A stretch of DNA of 64,000 bases from Cardiocondyla obscurior (taxonomy: Eukaryota > Arthropoda > Insecta > Hymenoptera > Formicidae): NCBI RefSeq assembly GCF_019399895.1, contig NC_091866.1, positions 4,385,501 to 4,449,500 on the forward strand, read 5' to 3'. The notes under the pieces were generated by a model. It made no database searches, was not told the DNA's origin, and saw only the letters and a program-made list of their open reading frames with translations. Every line of letters begins with the position of its first letter. The stretch's first letter is position 1. Positions 11,550 to 24,700 of the stretch are shown piece after piece. A program made the translations under genes and the position numbers.

Positions 11550-14500
11550 AAGAAACTGTTTGTCTCGGAGTGCTTTGAAAAAAGTGATAGAGGCCACTGT
11601 TCCGTATGCGATCTCACGATTCCGGAATACGCACGGGAACGTTATGTGGACCGCTCTTTCTAGCGGTTAAGGCAAGAAGATATAAACCTGTCTTCGCTTG
11701 CCATCGCGAGGCATAACGGCTCGGCCGGACAAGATTCCTACTGCGGTAGCAGTTGCGTTCCCCGGGGTCTTCTTGTGCTTCACCACTGAACGACGAGGGG
11801 TTGTGAAAGGCGAGAGAGGCCACGGCCGAAAGGGACCGACAAATATAGAGAGCTCCGTAGCTGACTGCACTCGCTTGCGGGTGCATAATTCAGAGTTGTA
11901 CCATACAGGCAAAGTTCACGATAATGCACTGTGCAACCAGCATCCGTACATACGTTCGAGACCACCGGCATCGGTCGAATAGACCAAAATCGCGCATAAG
12001 GTTACCCATTGAATTATATTGTAAATAAAAAAAAGATTTAAATCTTTGACTTTTGATACACAATCTCTTTCGCGTTATATTGTTAGAATAAGTACGATCA
12101 CGAACGCGTACCCACGCAGATAAAGAAAAAAAGAAAAAAAAAAAAAAAAGAGTCACCACCGGTTAGTAAAACTTGGTACAAGCGGCGGTTTATTAATATT
12201 GAAAATATAATAATCTATCCCAAGGCAATTCGCATCGTACTTTGCATAGAATATTTCACAAGCAAATTGCTCCTCTCCGGATATTTGCTTCACGTAATAG
12301 GAATACCGATCAGGAATGATCGCACAGGATCGAATCTTTGGCACGCTGCGGCACGGTATGAGTTATGCAATGCCCGCCAATGTAATCGCGGCTTACGATT
12401 ATGACCTTGCTAATGCCAGATAACGTATTACTTATGTGTACGGCATACACGTGCATGCATTATGCATAATATCTTTCGCGTCCCGCCCTCATCTTCCTTT
12501 CCTCCGACGTCGTCCTGCGTTCGACAATTTTTTTTTTCTTTTTTGTTTTTTTTTATTCTCTTCTTGTTTTATCTCCAATCCATCTTTCCTCGCATCTCTA
12601 GTTTACCTTTTTTCGCCTGTTTATCACGATCGTGCTTGTATTCTTAGATTCGCTCTCAAGGAAATAAAAGAAAAAAAAAAAATTCTTTACCATCCACGTA
12701 GTGAATGATGAATGCAAACTCAAAAATATATGATCGAATATGATCGTACGAAAAATATCCAAGTAAACATATCTGGAATATGCGATAAATGTAAAACTAC
12801 TATTGCTTTTCTTTTTTCTCCTTTTTTTTTTTTTCACCGATATCAAATAAATCACTTTTATTTCGACAAGTTCTTTTAGTGCGTAAATAAATAACACGAA
12901 TGCAAAACGGGCAAAACAACAGATTTCGTTTTCGATCATTTTCTAACTTCTAAACGTGAGTACCGGAGAGTTAGTGTAAATTTCACACGCAAAAATCGTA
13001 ACGAATTTTCAGAAATATAAAACCGGGAAATGGGGAAGCCGGTCGGAGAGCAGCCAGGGCTATTGTGTTACGGGAAATATTGCAGGTGGTGAGTTAGTAG
13101 ATGCGTTTACATTTCTAGCGAGCCGGGCCGGTATAGTGATTACAACTGACTGATGCAAGTAATTTCTCAGGAAAACTACCCACTTACGAAAGTTTCCTCA
13201 CCGAGTTTACGTCCAAGTAACATTCGATTTGGCCGAATATCATTCTAAGTCACACGGGGCAAGGAACTCTCTCGCGAATATGTCGCTGGCGGCGGTTATT
13301 ATCTCCCCGAGAAAGGCAAAGAGAAAAAAAAAAAAAGAATACGGTGATAATGGCCGGAATAATAACGACAATGCCGTGAACGATAATAATCATCTGTACG
13401 CGAATCGATCGTTTTAAAGAAGTGGAATTGTCTCTCGAAAGAGAAAACGATTGGTCGCTCGCGATGGAAACGTCAAGAAGACTAATGGTGAATTTCTTCC
13501 CACACCATCTGCCCCTCAGATGGCTCTATCCAGCCGACCGATAAACTTTTCCATTCGCCTCGCGGCCACCGAGATCTTTTTTGCCGCGGTACGATTGATA
13601 CCGCTCCAAAATGCGAACCTAAATAAAATTGACACTGATCTACATAACAGTCCTTTTGCAAAAAGTGACGGTGGATACCCACCAATACCCGCAGAAACCG
13701 AACACTCTGGCTTGTCCAAACAATGAAACTCGGTCGAAATATCGGGAATGGGCGGCTAGTTTTGTCGTATGAATTTTTTGCAACTCGACTCTCTCGCGAT
13801 ATAGCAAAAATGTACTTCGATGCTATAACGATGCGCTTGATTTCACTCACGGAGTTCAACGATTGCCGGAGGAGTTTCGGTACTTGTGACACTTGCTCGT
13901 TTTTCTACCGAGCATTAATATTACTATTGACTGAAATAATAACTTGAATTTTTTTTTAATATTTTGTTATAAGGTTCTCTGTTTTCTTTTCTTTTTTTAA
14001 TTATAATTAACAAAAGTGGCAGATTAGTTTAACCGTTTAATTTGATTAATACATAGCTATTAAAAACTGTTTGTTATGTAAAACTAAAGTGGTCGTTCGC
14101 TCATCGATACCAATTTGTGATATCGTCGATACGCTGATAGACGTTGCGAACCTGACACTAGACATTCGACCTATCAACCAATTTGATTGTTTATTTTAAA
14201 AATTGATGAAAACCGTTTAATCTATTTTCAAATGCACTATGAACATGCTCTTGATTTACAAAATTATTAGAAAGGAAGATGAAAAGAGAAGTAAATAAAA
14301 AAAAAAAAATGGAGAAAACATTTTTTTTTTTTTTTTAATTTTTTTTTTCTTCGTTAATTCCACATGTTCCATAAATCAGATAGTAATTGCGAATATGATT
14401 TAAGAAAATTATTCAAAATTATTTAACAGCAGTTTGTAATTTACGCAATAGAAAAACCGAAACGTTCGTAGAGAAAAAGACCGGCGATAGTTTTAAAGTA

Positions 14501-16584
14501 TCCTACGTACAAGGTCTAATAGCTAAAGGATTAGCATCCTTACGGGTTTCGAATGCTAACGGCAACGGGGCGATTAACTTCGTCGAACGCTTACGAACTC
14601 GAGACAAGAGGGCACGTACCACACGTGTGACTGAATCGATATCTTGAAACTCGGTCGAGTGTGCACTTCCGTCTCGAGAGAATAGGACAAAGTCGTCGAA
14701 TATATATCGACTGCAGCTCACCCATAAACTATAAAGGAGTAGCAAGGGGTGATGGTGTGTATATAGAATGCGTAAACTTTCGAGACTGTAAAATTTAGTC
14801 CAAAGTTATCTACTTTGTTAACAAGAAGTTGGGTGATTGATATTTTATTTAGCAGCGAAAGCAGATCACGCCGTGAAAAAATAAATCATGGGTGCACGAT
14901 TATTTCTAGTATTTTAGACATTGCTTTTTTCGCGCGCGTATTATTATTATTTTTAAAGATTTTTGCGCAGGAATACCGTTAATTATTGACGTTTATCTCG
15001 ACAATTTTGATGTATCACGTATACCGTTGTGTGCTCGCATTCTGTTCAACTGAGAACCAAGCATCAGCGCTATCAGCAGCACGTTTGTGTACAGACCGAA
15101 ACGAAGCCTGCACGCTCTAATCAAACTTTTGCCGCAGACTCTCTTTCACGTGATAACGATTCAGTAAACAGTTACGATGCAGGTACTAGCTATCTTAGTT
15201 CTTCCCTTAGTTCTTTCTTCAATTTCTTACGAGACCGAACGTACCTATCAGAAAAAAAGTTAGTACCTTCGCACATACTTTTTCGCAATTATATGAAGTT
15301 TAAAATAAAGTTCGTTTTATTACGATACGTTCAATATATTCTACAATTCGAAACCACAGAACAAGGACGAGAGAGCAAATTGGAAACGGTCAATTTTTAT
15401 TTCCTGATTGTTTGATAGAAAATAAAAAAAAAAAGAAAGAGAAAAAAAAGAGAAAAAAAGGGGAAGCACGTTGGGGCTCGTTCCAATATTTTCCCCGGAA
15501 ACGAAAGAACGTTATCAACGGATTCTGCACGTTCCTTCGCCTGTAATGCGCCACAATTGAAACGCCATGGAAGCACGGACTCGAAATTAAACGCACATGC
15601 AATCGGAAAACGTATCTACGCGTGTTCTACATAGCGAATAATTAAGCGCCGGCCACATTCTCGAGGAAATAAGTACGCGATTACACGACTGACGGCTTCA
15701 ACCGCCGTGCGCACGAAACGAGAAACATCGGCCTCATTTCCACGTTTTGGCAAGCAGTCGAGCCACCGTTCTAAACCACGTATGATCATCCGACGAATTC
15801 AAAGTATCATCCGTTATCGCATTGAATGAGATTTGATGAGGTCCGATAATTTGGCTCGTTCCGAAAAATTAAACGTGACTACCGTACTAAATTACAGAAA
15901 GTGTATGTGACACAGAAACGAAAAACTCTTTAAAAATATTCCGAAAAAATTTGTTAGTATTTAGTTTCAAATACAAAATAATACTCTTTTTTTTTTAATT
16001 TTTTTTTTTTAAGAATAGTCTACTTTCCTTATATCCTGTTTATTACTCTTGTATGATTAATTGAATCGTTAACGATATAGTCAGAAATAATTTTCCCTTC
16101 GTGACATTAATTACCTCCAGAAACTAGTTTCTCACGTGAAACGGTAGCATTTAAAACGTAAATTGGAAAGTCCCAGCTGCTTCAGGTGATACGACGACAG
16201 GAAATAAAATTTTCCGCACATCGAGCAGGTGAGCTTTTGCGGCATTTATAAACTTTTTTCAACTTTATATTTTTCCGTTGCCACCCCAGCGAGAAAACTG
16301 CAAAGTCAATTTGTCGGTCGCGATGACTCGACTACGTCTGAATATGAAACGGTTACCTCAACAAATTAAAGTTGGATCCGAGATGAAAATGTTAAATAAA
16401 TGAAAATTAAATAGCGACGATCTGCGTTTGCCGGCAGCAAGGTGGACTTTCACATTGTAACAACAGTTTTAATTTTAAATAAGCGTCTCGGACCTGTAAG
16501 AACCTGGAACCTAACTCGTTTGTACCACTTTGCGTTTCTCCTCTATTTTTTCCGATTTTCCTACAATATAGTATAAGTAAATTA
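11550..16584. other. Non-coding stretch with GC-rich patches
   Basis: No gene is recognised. GC-richer DNA at about 11550-11990, 13020-13880 and 15480-15800 holds open frames of up to 136 codons on both strands. They overlap each other, lack matching splice sites and have unremarkable translations. The rest is AT-rich with long A and T runs (for example 12138-12150 and 14320-14350). Confidence 0.55.
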
Positions 16585-16798
16585 AACGCATATTCTAAAA
16601 CATAACAAAGAAACCACTCGTAAAAAGACGTTGCTAGCCTTATCGCATTAAAGCAATCATCGACGTCCGGCCATCGCGTCGAGACTTTAAAATAACGAAA
16701 ATTAATTTTATTTTTAAACCGGTTAAGGTACAAACGAAACGCAATCAAACCACGTTATCAATTGTTAATTTTTAAAGTCGGGTTTCAGGTTCGTACAG
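16585..16798 (+). repeat. Interspersed repeat family A, uninterrupted copy
   Basis: Full-length relative to the copy at 8435-9114 but without the fold-back insertion; CATTAAAG occurs once, near 16646. It thus serves as the empty site that proves the MITE insertion. The two copies are very similar outside the insertion. The element has no visible coding region, terminal inverted repeat or A-rich tail, so its class stays open. Confidence 0.82.
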
Positions 16799-16875
16799 AT
16801 GAATCGAACGAGGAGAAAATAAGTTGCCAACGTTTACCATTTGCCGATTAAAGTGTCGCAATTTTTAACTTAATC
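16799..16875 (+). repeat. Repeat unit 2, forward copy
   Basis: It matches 17835-17911 closely: TCGAACGAGGAGAAAATAAG, then CCACGT or CAACGT, then CCGATTAAAGTGTC and ATTTTTAACTTAAT. It directly abuts family A here. Confidence 0.78.
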
Positions 16876-17809
16876 ACGTTATTGTCTCTGGACATAAATA
16901 CGCGAAGGTTTTCAAGTTTTTTTTTTATCTCGGTTTTAATTAACTATATTCTTAATTATTTGTATCGAAATAAAAAAATTAATTGTATTAGCCACAATAC
17001 TCTGCAAAGACTCTGTGGAATTTTCTTAATTCGGATTTTTTTTTTCCTCTTTTTCTCTCTCTCTCTCTTTATTTTTGTCAGTCTTATCTTAATTTTTAAT
17101 AACCATTTAATATTCAACAAACATTGAAAATAGAAAAGTACGTGCATACATAATTTTATATGATGTGGCATTTAACGGCAAATGCGGTAAACAAATGGAA
17201 AAGTAACTAGTTTCCGATAAAAAATATCGGTAAGGTTAAAAAAAAAAAACTTTAGCTTCAGAGAAAAAGTGTAAACGATTTCCCATTCACGTCTGTGTGG
17301 GATCTTCGACGATAACGAACCAGCAGGCCGTCGCGAAGATAACGACGTGTTAACTGCGAAGACCACCGGCACCGATGACAAAGAATATCGTCCCTAAGCA
17401 CTTATGTATGCGGGATACGCATACTTGACAGTAGATCGCCTAACGAAAGCACGGTTTTTTTTTTTTTTCCATGAATGTTTTTAGAATACATATTCATTAA
17501 ACGAGTATCTATTTTGCTCGATTAACTTTTTCTACAATAATAAATAAAATATATCCATATTTATCTTTCGGAAAATAATTTTTCGTATGTGGAAATAAAG
17601 CTTTTCTAAAACAACATGATGAAAGCCTGGGGCCATACTCATGATGTTCATGTTTGTGCTACGTGTGACTCTCTGTCCAAACAAGAATACTTTTTATTTT
17701 GCGCCCACAAAATATATACGTCGCGAAATAAAACGCCAACTAGAAAACAGATTGTATAGAGGAAACACGATTGACCGCGAAACGCATGATTTTATTTATA
17801 AATCGATAA
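16876..17809. other. Non-coding stretch
   Basis: AT-rich spacer with a CT-rich tract near 17040-17070. No gene, RNA gene or complete repeat is recognised. Confidence 0.55.
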
Positions 17810-17911
17810 CCCAGAATCCTGCGATTCCGTTAACGACGAATCGAACGAGGAGAAAATAAGCTGCCCACGTTTGCCGTTTTCCGATTAAAGTGTCACAATT
17901 TTTAACTTAAT
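17810..17911 (+). repeat. Repeat unit 2, longest copy
   Basis: It begins at CCCAGAATCC, matches the reverse complement of 11479-11549 over its first part and 16801-16875 over its second part. Family A is absent next to it, so unit 2 can occur alone. Confidence 0.75.
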
Positions 17912-18936
17912 ATTTACATATAATACTAAGCGCAGGGACGCATAACGTTAGATCGCGTCGTTTGCTTATTTTAGAGATAAATGCCGCGCGGACTCGGCAG
18001 AGTAGCAACTCCATGTGCATATAATCCAAATGTTCTCGCGTTACACGGCTAAGTTCTACTTCTTACCGATTTTCAGCCCACTTTTTGCGACCCCCGCGTA
18101 GATCTGTAAAACTTGAGCCGTACGTAAGCCCGCGGGCGTCCATCGTTTCCTATGATTTATAGAGAATGGCGGCGACTTTTCAAACTACCAAGGTTACCCT
18201 GCCGCAAACGGCGAATCGTCGCCGATCGCGATTTCCCGAGCGTTGCTGCAAATCGCGCCAATTATAATAAGAATTTACGAGCGGGACTAAACGACCGGCG
18301 CGGACTATCGATAAAGTGCCATCTCGCCGGGACGTCCGATCTCTTTCCTTCCTGCGAAAACATCCGATAGATTTACGAGGGTAATTACGCGCTTTCTTCT
18401 CGCGGCTATTCGACACCCCGGCGCAAATGCACTGTCCATTCTTCTCCCACTCTTATTTCCACCCCGTTCATTTTTCCTCCCCGTCTTTCCATCCGCGTTA
18501 CCACCTACGCGACCAAGTCTGAGCAAACTTTACAATCGCGCCGCTGATCTATCGTCGTCATCTAGTATTTCGACGTGCATGATCGCCGAGCACTCCCAGA
18601 GCTACAGCGTTACGACCGAAACGCGATCCAAACGCATTAGCGCGCCACGAAAGATCACAGCCGATAGATGAAACCGCGCGAACTAAAAATTCTTTCTACG
18701 TGATTTATTACAAATAATTTCCTCTCTTCCTCTCATTTTTATTTTTTCTTATTAATATTTTATTTTATTTTAATTTTTTTTTTCTTCCAAAAATGTAAAT
18801 CAGGTTAAATTAGATTCCAAAATTTTTAGTTATTATTTAGTGTTAAAATTACATTGGTCGAAATTTACAGTAGTTAACACCCCTGCACCGTTTCGAATTT
18901 CCGCTAATTCTAACTCGGTAACTCTCGAGCCGTGAT
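17912..18936. other. CpG-rich non-coding patch
   Basis: About 17930-18680 is visibly richer in G, C and CpG than its surroundings and ends in a T-rich tract. Open frames of 70-80 codons on both strands reflect the composition. It could be a regulatory island or an old repeat; nothing in the sequence decides between them. Confidence 0.45.
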
Positions 18937-18991
18937 ATCGAACCACGTTATCGATTATTAATTTTTTAAGAGTCGGGTTCCAGGTTCATAC
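18937..18991 (+). repeat. Interspersed repeat family A, short 3' fragment
   Basis: It carries the family's last 55 bp (CGAACCACGTTATCGATTAT to TTCCAGGTTCATAC) and stops at the same point as the longer copies. Repeated truncation of the left side with a constant right end is typical of a retroelement 3' end, although no poly-A follows. Confidence 0.7.
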
Positions 18992-21332
18992 CGGCTGATG
19001 TAAATACGCGCACGTGCTCACAGCGCGCGCGGCGGGTCGGCGGGCCCGGTCTCCGGCGGATTCGGCAATCGAGCGAAAGACAATTGCGCGAGCATTAAAA
19101 GCTCCGCAGTTTGTGCCGTTCGTAGAAATGTAAAGCGATTATCCTTATTACTTTCGAAAGTTTGGAGGATAACACCGCGGGGTACCGAAAGGAAGAGACA
19201 GCTAAACCTCAATCGCAGAGAGATGGTGGAATTTTACGAGCTAGCGAATAACGTAGTAATAAAGCATGCAAAGGGGGCTGATGACCGCGGTCGGTGCACT
19301 CTTTTTCACACCGACACAATACTAACGATCGTCGTAACGGGTCTCAAGGGAATGAAAATCACGATATATCGACGCGGCACGCGAACTTGCACGTTGCTGG
19401 GATACCTTTCCGCCATTAAGCAAATGACGGCCGAGCCTTTTTATTGCGTTTTGTCATAGATTACACGGTGCATGTAGGAAAAGCGCGATGGTACCGTGGA
19501 ATAAATTGGCGCATTATATGTACAGAGCCGAAAATTTCTTTCCGCAACGGTCGACATAACGCTTCTCAGGAGAGACGCAAAGACGTTTTAGTAATTTCTT
19601 TAAAAAATGTACTTCAATCTTGAGAAAGAAAATTGTATTACTTACGTAGTGATTTTTATTTTTATTTTATCTACAAATTAGCAAAAATTGAAACTTGACT
19701 TTCCTGTTCAGCTTTCTTTTCTAGTTTCTTGAAAATTTCAAAGATAAATCTATTTTTTTTCTTTTCTTATTTTTTCTTTCGTCACAACGGTGCAAATTCT
19801 TGGGTCTATGTTTATCTCGTACGAGCTATTAATTCATTCTCGATCTTTCCTATCGCAGAAAGGTTCTGTTATTCAACCGAGGTAGCACGCGTCTCATATA
19901 TTTTGGTAAGAGCTAATATATTTTGGGTATGCCTGTGCAGGTGCATATGTACACGAACCTTCGAATTTATGCATGCTTATGAATACAAGGGCAATGCATA
20001 ACGGACGCAGGTGGGGCAGGGGGATGGGTGAATGTATAGCTGCGGTGTCGTCAAGAATGAATCATCCGCGTGGTACGAACGAGTACAAGCGATTCTCTAA
20101 CGAGAGGTAATAAGAAAATAAGATCTCGAAATTGGGGTTTTGAAATTTTTTAATTAATTTTAATTTTTTTAATTTTCAAGATATTTCTTTTTTCAATGGA
20201 AACTAAAATCACTTTTTTAAAAAGTCTGTCTTTCTCGTATGCGTACGCTATTTTTGTCGAATAAATTTCACTAAAAATATCTCGACGCAACGTTTTATAT
20301 ATATACGACGCGCCAAGTAAATTCAGTAACAGCTTGCACGTGGTCACGCGAGCCCATAAGGAGGAGGAGCGTGAAAATGCACCATGCATGCGCGCCATAC
20401 GTGCTCTCACAATTGTCAGAGAGACAATAGCGTCTGGAAGCCGAGAAGTTCGCCGACAGAGCACCCCCTCCTGTCGACCCTGTCCGCGCCGTGACAAAAG
20501 TCTTAAAACAAAAGTCTACCCTCGGTTCGTGAATGCCCATCCACCGCCGAACTTTCATAACGTTCGTTCCGTTTCCTATGACAAAATTCATCTGTTAAAC
20601 AGTGCACAGGCCGCTATTGTGCCGTACACACGGGGAGCATTAGGCCACGCACGCCGAAACACAATGCCGCCCGGCGATACGATTTAATACCGAGTGTGCG
20701 ATAGAAAAGAACCGAGAAGATCGGAAACGCGTAATTGGGTAAACGGGGATTTTATTCGCGCTACGTTTCGTAATTCCGAGTTGAAAAGCTTTCCGACTAA
20801 CTTCGCCCCCGTGTGATTTCGCCGACTGTACGCGGACTAATCGAGATTTCGTAGAAACTTTTTTTCTTTTCTTTTTTCTTTTTTTATCCTATTGCCGTAT
20901 TATACTAATGTATTTTAGAAGGCAGGAGCGAGGCATCATTTTTCATACGGTCTAGATCCTATAAACACGCCTTTCAAGCCGACTCTGAGATTCACCATTT
21001 TAGGCGTATCCATTTATATTCGAATAGGTATGAGTGCCTATTAATCATAGTTATATAACAGTGGGGAAACCATGACCTTTTGGTAATAAAGATCATTTTC
21101 ATTTTCCCTCCGAGAAGAGTAAGCAAGTATAATTAAAATTTAAATAAAAGGATAGGCGTGCACCTAAATAACATAGAGAGTTGACACTAATTAAATATTT
21201 CAGTCTATTACAGAGAAACAGGTTTTTTTTAATATTCATGCTTTAATTAACATTAAAATCTCTTAAATATCATAAAGAACCTGCAACGGCTTTTATATCT
21301 TTTTCTTTTCTTTTTTTTTTCTTTTTTTTTAT
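18992..21332. other. Non-coding stretch
   Basis: No supported gene. GC-rich patches lie at about 19010-19470 and 20320-20850. Open frames of up to 117 codons at 20334-20687 overlap opposite-strand frames and show no family resemblance. A T-rich tract (21290-21332) leads into the repeat that follows. Confidence 0.5.
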
Positions 21333-21523
21333 TTATCTAACATCTATAATTTTAATCTACTTCGTTTAGGCTGCTTAAACTTTTCTCACAGAGCTGCGAA
21401 TACTTTCGCTTCGATAATCGTGCCCATCACGCATTTAAAAAAATGAATTACGTCCCCGTTGGTGACTTGAAATAAAATTTTTACCAAAATAAAAAAACCT
21501 TTTCAAAAATATTTCAGTAAAGT
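21333..21523 (-). repeat. Interspersed repeat family F, copy 1
   Basis: About 190 bp that match 29629-29820 at roughly nine bases in ten, including TTCGTTTAGGCTGCTTAAAC, TTCGCTTCGATAATCGTGCC and GTGACTTGAAATAAAATTTT. Both copies are preceded by a T/CT-rich tract, which read on the minus strand would be an A-rich 3' tail. That suggests a retroposed element oriented on the minus strand, but I see no clear pol III promoter boxes, so calling it a SINE would be a guess. Confidence 0.78.
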
Positions 21524-21545
21524 AATATTAAATCCTATTAATTTT

Positions 21546-21650
21546 AATATTTAATTAACATATCCAAGCAAAGACGGTCTTCGAGATTTTCGAGATCGAG
21601 GACGACTTGGTGGAAGTACCGTCTTTGTCTAAACATACTAATTAAATATT
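21546..21650. other. Imperfect hairpin of about 105 nt
   Basis: The outer 12 bp pair exactly (AATATTTAATTA against TAATTAAATATT). An inner stem pairs CAAAGACGGT with ACCGTCTTTG, then CTTC with GAAG after one bulged A, then CGAG with CTTG through a G-U pair. A stretch of mismatches separates the outer and inner stems. The size and shape resemble a microRNA precursor, but it matches no conserved insect microRNA that I recall, and it touches the end of repeat F, so it may equally be a degraded inverted-repeat transposon. Confidence 0.5.
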
Positions 21651-21687
21651 ACAATTAAATCAGACGAAGGTAACAAATAGATAGCCG

Positions 21688-21726
21688 CGGGGGGCGGTGG
21701 CGGGGACGGGGGCGGGGGGACGAGGG
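21688..21726 (+). other. G-rich tract, potential G-quadruplex (plus strand)
   Basis: Within 39 bases there are at least four runs of three or more G separated by one to three other bases (GGGGGG, GGGG, GGGGG, GGGGGG, GGG). This satisfies the usual G-quadruplex pattern. It lies at the start of a CpG-rich patch (about 21680-22080) in otherwise AT-rich DNA. Confidence 0.75.
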
Positions 21727-24700
21727 TGAGAGCGAGTGTGAGCATACGTGCCGCGCGTTAGGTATATTCCCCCATTACTCTCGCTCTCGCTTTATCTTTC
21801 TCCAGCGGTCGAGTGAGACGTACGTACGCAGCACGTGCTCTGTACGTATTAAAAATCTACGCGCAATCGACGGGTCATAACCTGGCGTGAATTACCTTCC
21901 CGGATTAATTGTGCGTACCGGCGACCACGTCTTTTGATACAAAGTAAAAACCTCGTATACGCGTATATTAAAGTCGCGTCTCTTTGCCGTAAATAAAGTG
22001 TCGACAAGTACAATCGGGCTCGAGGGAAAATGGTTTCGATCGATCGGTCCGCGATAGATTCGGAAGATATTCGTTCATGGCATAGGAATGCGAGGCCTAA
22101 AAATACCTAATTAATAAATATATGATGGTTTGACGTTACCTAAAACATTGAAGGAAAAATTAGCTGCATGATTTCACGATGGAAATCTGAATAAATGGTG
22201 GAACTAACCAGCTACTAGAAAATGGCAAACGATGCATTTCGACCGCCATTCAGCATTTTCGCGAACAAAGAAAAGCGATCGACGAAGCACTTGAGCACAC
22301 ACTCATATTCCTTCACCATCAAATTACGCGTAGATATAGAGGAATAAAATAAAAAAAAAAAAAAAGAAATAGGTCAATTCCGGAGGACTGGTCGTTTCTC
22401 ACCACATGAGATTCGTTGACCGGAATAATTCCGTCATTCACTGCGTTTCGAGCATCTCCACGCCTTTTCCAAATTCAGTGTTCGTGCGGGTTGTTGGCCT
22501 ATTGACGCGAAACCGTTTGTAGAAATTTAACGATCGCCATGCAGCGAGAAATGCGTGATAGTTGCAACCATTGTCCCCTTTTGTTTCAGCGAATAACGCC
22601 TCACAATTCGCGTAAAGCACTTTCAGATTCTAAGAAGTTACTTTACTGAAATTATACGGCCAAAGAAAATAGTAACACCAATTAAAAAAAAAAAAAAAAT
22701 GCTAATGTCTTTGCATAAGAATTATTTTCACCGAAATATATGTTTAATAAATGTAACCACTCTAATATTTAATATTCAAATAATTCTAAGGTAGAAATTA
22801 CTAAAATAAAAATCGACCTAAAAAGTAAAATAATTTTATTTTTAAATTTAAAAAAAACCTCGGCTTGTACGCAGACGTTTTGAGCGTTATATTTCCAGCT
22901 CGGTGCTGGACAGCTTTGCTATTAGGCTCAATTTCCACTCGGGTTTGCTATTGCGACTATAAACGACAAAAGGTAAAGAAAGACGATGCAAACTGGAGGA
23001 AAAGTCCGTCAAAAGGAGACGATTGACATTTAAAATCCTTTTCGACGTTACAGCGGAATAAAGACGGCACAACTGTGAGTGACAATTTATATACGACGCA
23101 ACTTGGATTTACGATCGTTGACACTCGAATAATGAAATATAAATCCCCAATTTTAGATCACTGTCTAGTGGGAAACACGCGCATTACTTTATAGAAAGAA
23201 TAAGATTACGGCGCGCATTCTACGGATCTGACCGATATGTGTGTATAGAAATATAATACAATTTTTTCTTGAGATTATAAATCACGAGAATTATTACGTA
23301 ATATTCCGTGAGTGGAGCATATGTTAATAATTTTCACAAATAAGCAATGTAACAATAAGCGATGTACATATCGCCGGTAAACATAATTAACCGAGATTCA
23401 CGTTTAATGTCACACGGCATTATATTCCGTTTCGGCGTATATTGATAGCCTGCTTTGATAAATTACAGAATGTCACTCCGTGAATAAATCAATATCTATA
23501 TATCAATATCAAGTAGACAATAGCTTGGCGAAAACTGAGTAAATAACGAAAATACATAAATCGATAAAGATTGATGAGATTATCCATACATATCTATTAT
23601 GTATTATTTATTATTTGTCATATTTAATATTTATTATTGTATTTTATTCCAAATGTGACGATTAATAATATGTTGATAATTCATAATAAATGAAATTACG
23701 TAATTGGTAGTCGACCACCGTTATGAAAAATATTTCCAAACTAATTAGCATAGATTAGCATTTATTTTTATCGCGCGCAAAAAAAAAAAAATAGAGAAAA
23801 AAAAATTACATTCTCTTTACACTGTGTTGCGTGTCGAAAGAATTACATGGTATTTAATTACCCCAATAATCATCCAATAAAGGTTTGAGCTGCGTAACTA
23901 CTTGGCGTAACTTTTATCGCGAAACTTTTCGTAATCCGCGACATCGTTATTTCAAGGAAGAAAACGATGCAAGACTTGCATCTTCTTCAAAGTTTCATGG
24001 AAAGTTTTTGTTACAATAACAAGTACGTGATCAAGAGAACATTTTCTAATGTACGAAAAATCAGGTTGCTGGCGTACGTGACATTTTCTGCTCTTTTACA
24101 TGTAAGCATAGTCAACTTTGTATTATAGTATGCTATTTAATATTTAGTATAAATAGAATATAACAAAATTAATTAATATTATTTAAATAATAATTATAAA
24201 TGTTATCCTATGTATTTTCGGTATTACTTAAATAATTCGCCAACCGAATAAAATTAATTCGTTTCGTGTGACACGTCATTGAATAATCGACCAGATAGAT
24301 CAATCTTCCTAGATCACGTCGTGCTCTTAATATAACCAAATATAAATACTACAAGCGTGACAGAAGAGGCATTTGCAATAATTTAGAAACTTAGTTTAAA
24401 CGTCATTAAACCACGATTGACAAATTTAAGTAATCGTTAATATTTAACAATTTTTTCTTATAATACAACTATTATATCCGCCATAACAAAAACAAAAACT
24501 ACATCTTGTTAATTTATTATTATTTTTTTAAGAATTTAACCCGTTTTTATAATCTTTACTCTGATAAAAGTCCAAAAGTTAATCGAATGAGTGAAAATTA
24601 CAGTACGGTATTGCAAGCTGATTGAAATATTAACCACAAACGAATTTATTCGCGAGTAAAATACCCAAAAAAGAAAGAAAAAAAAAAAAAACAAAAGGAA

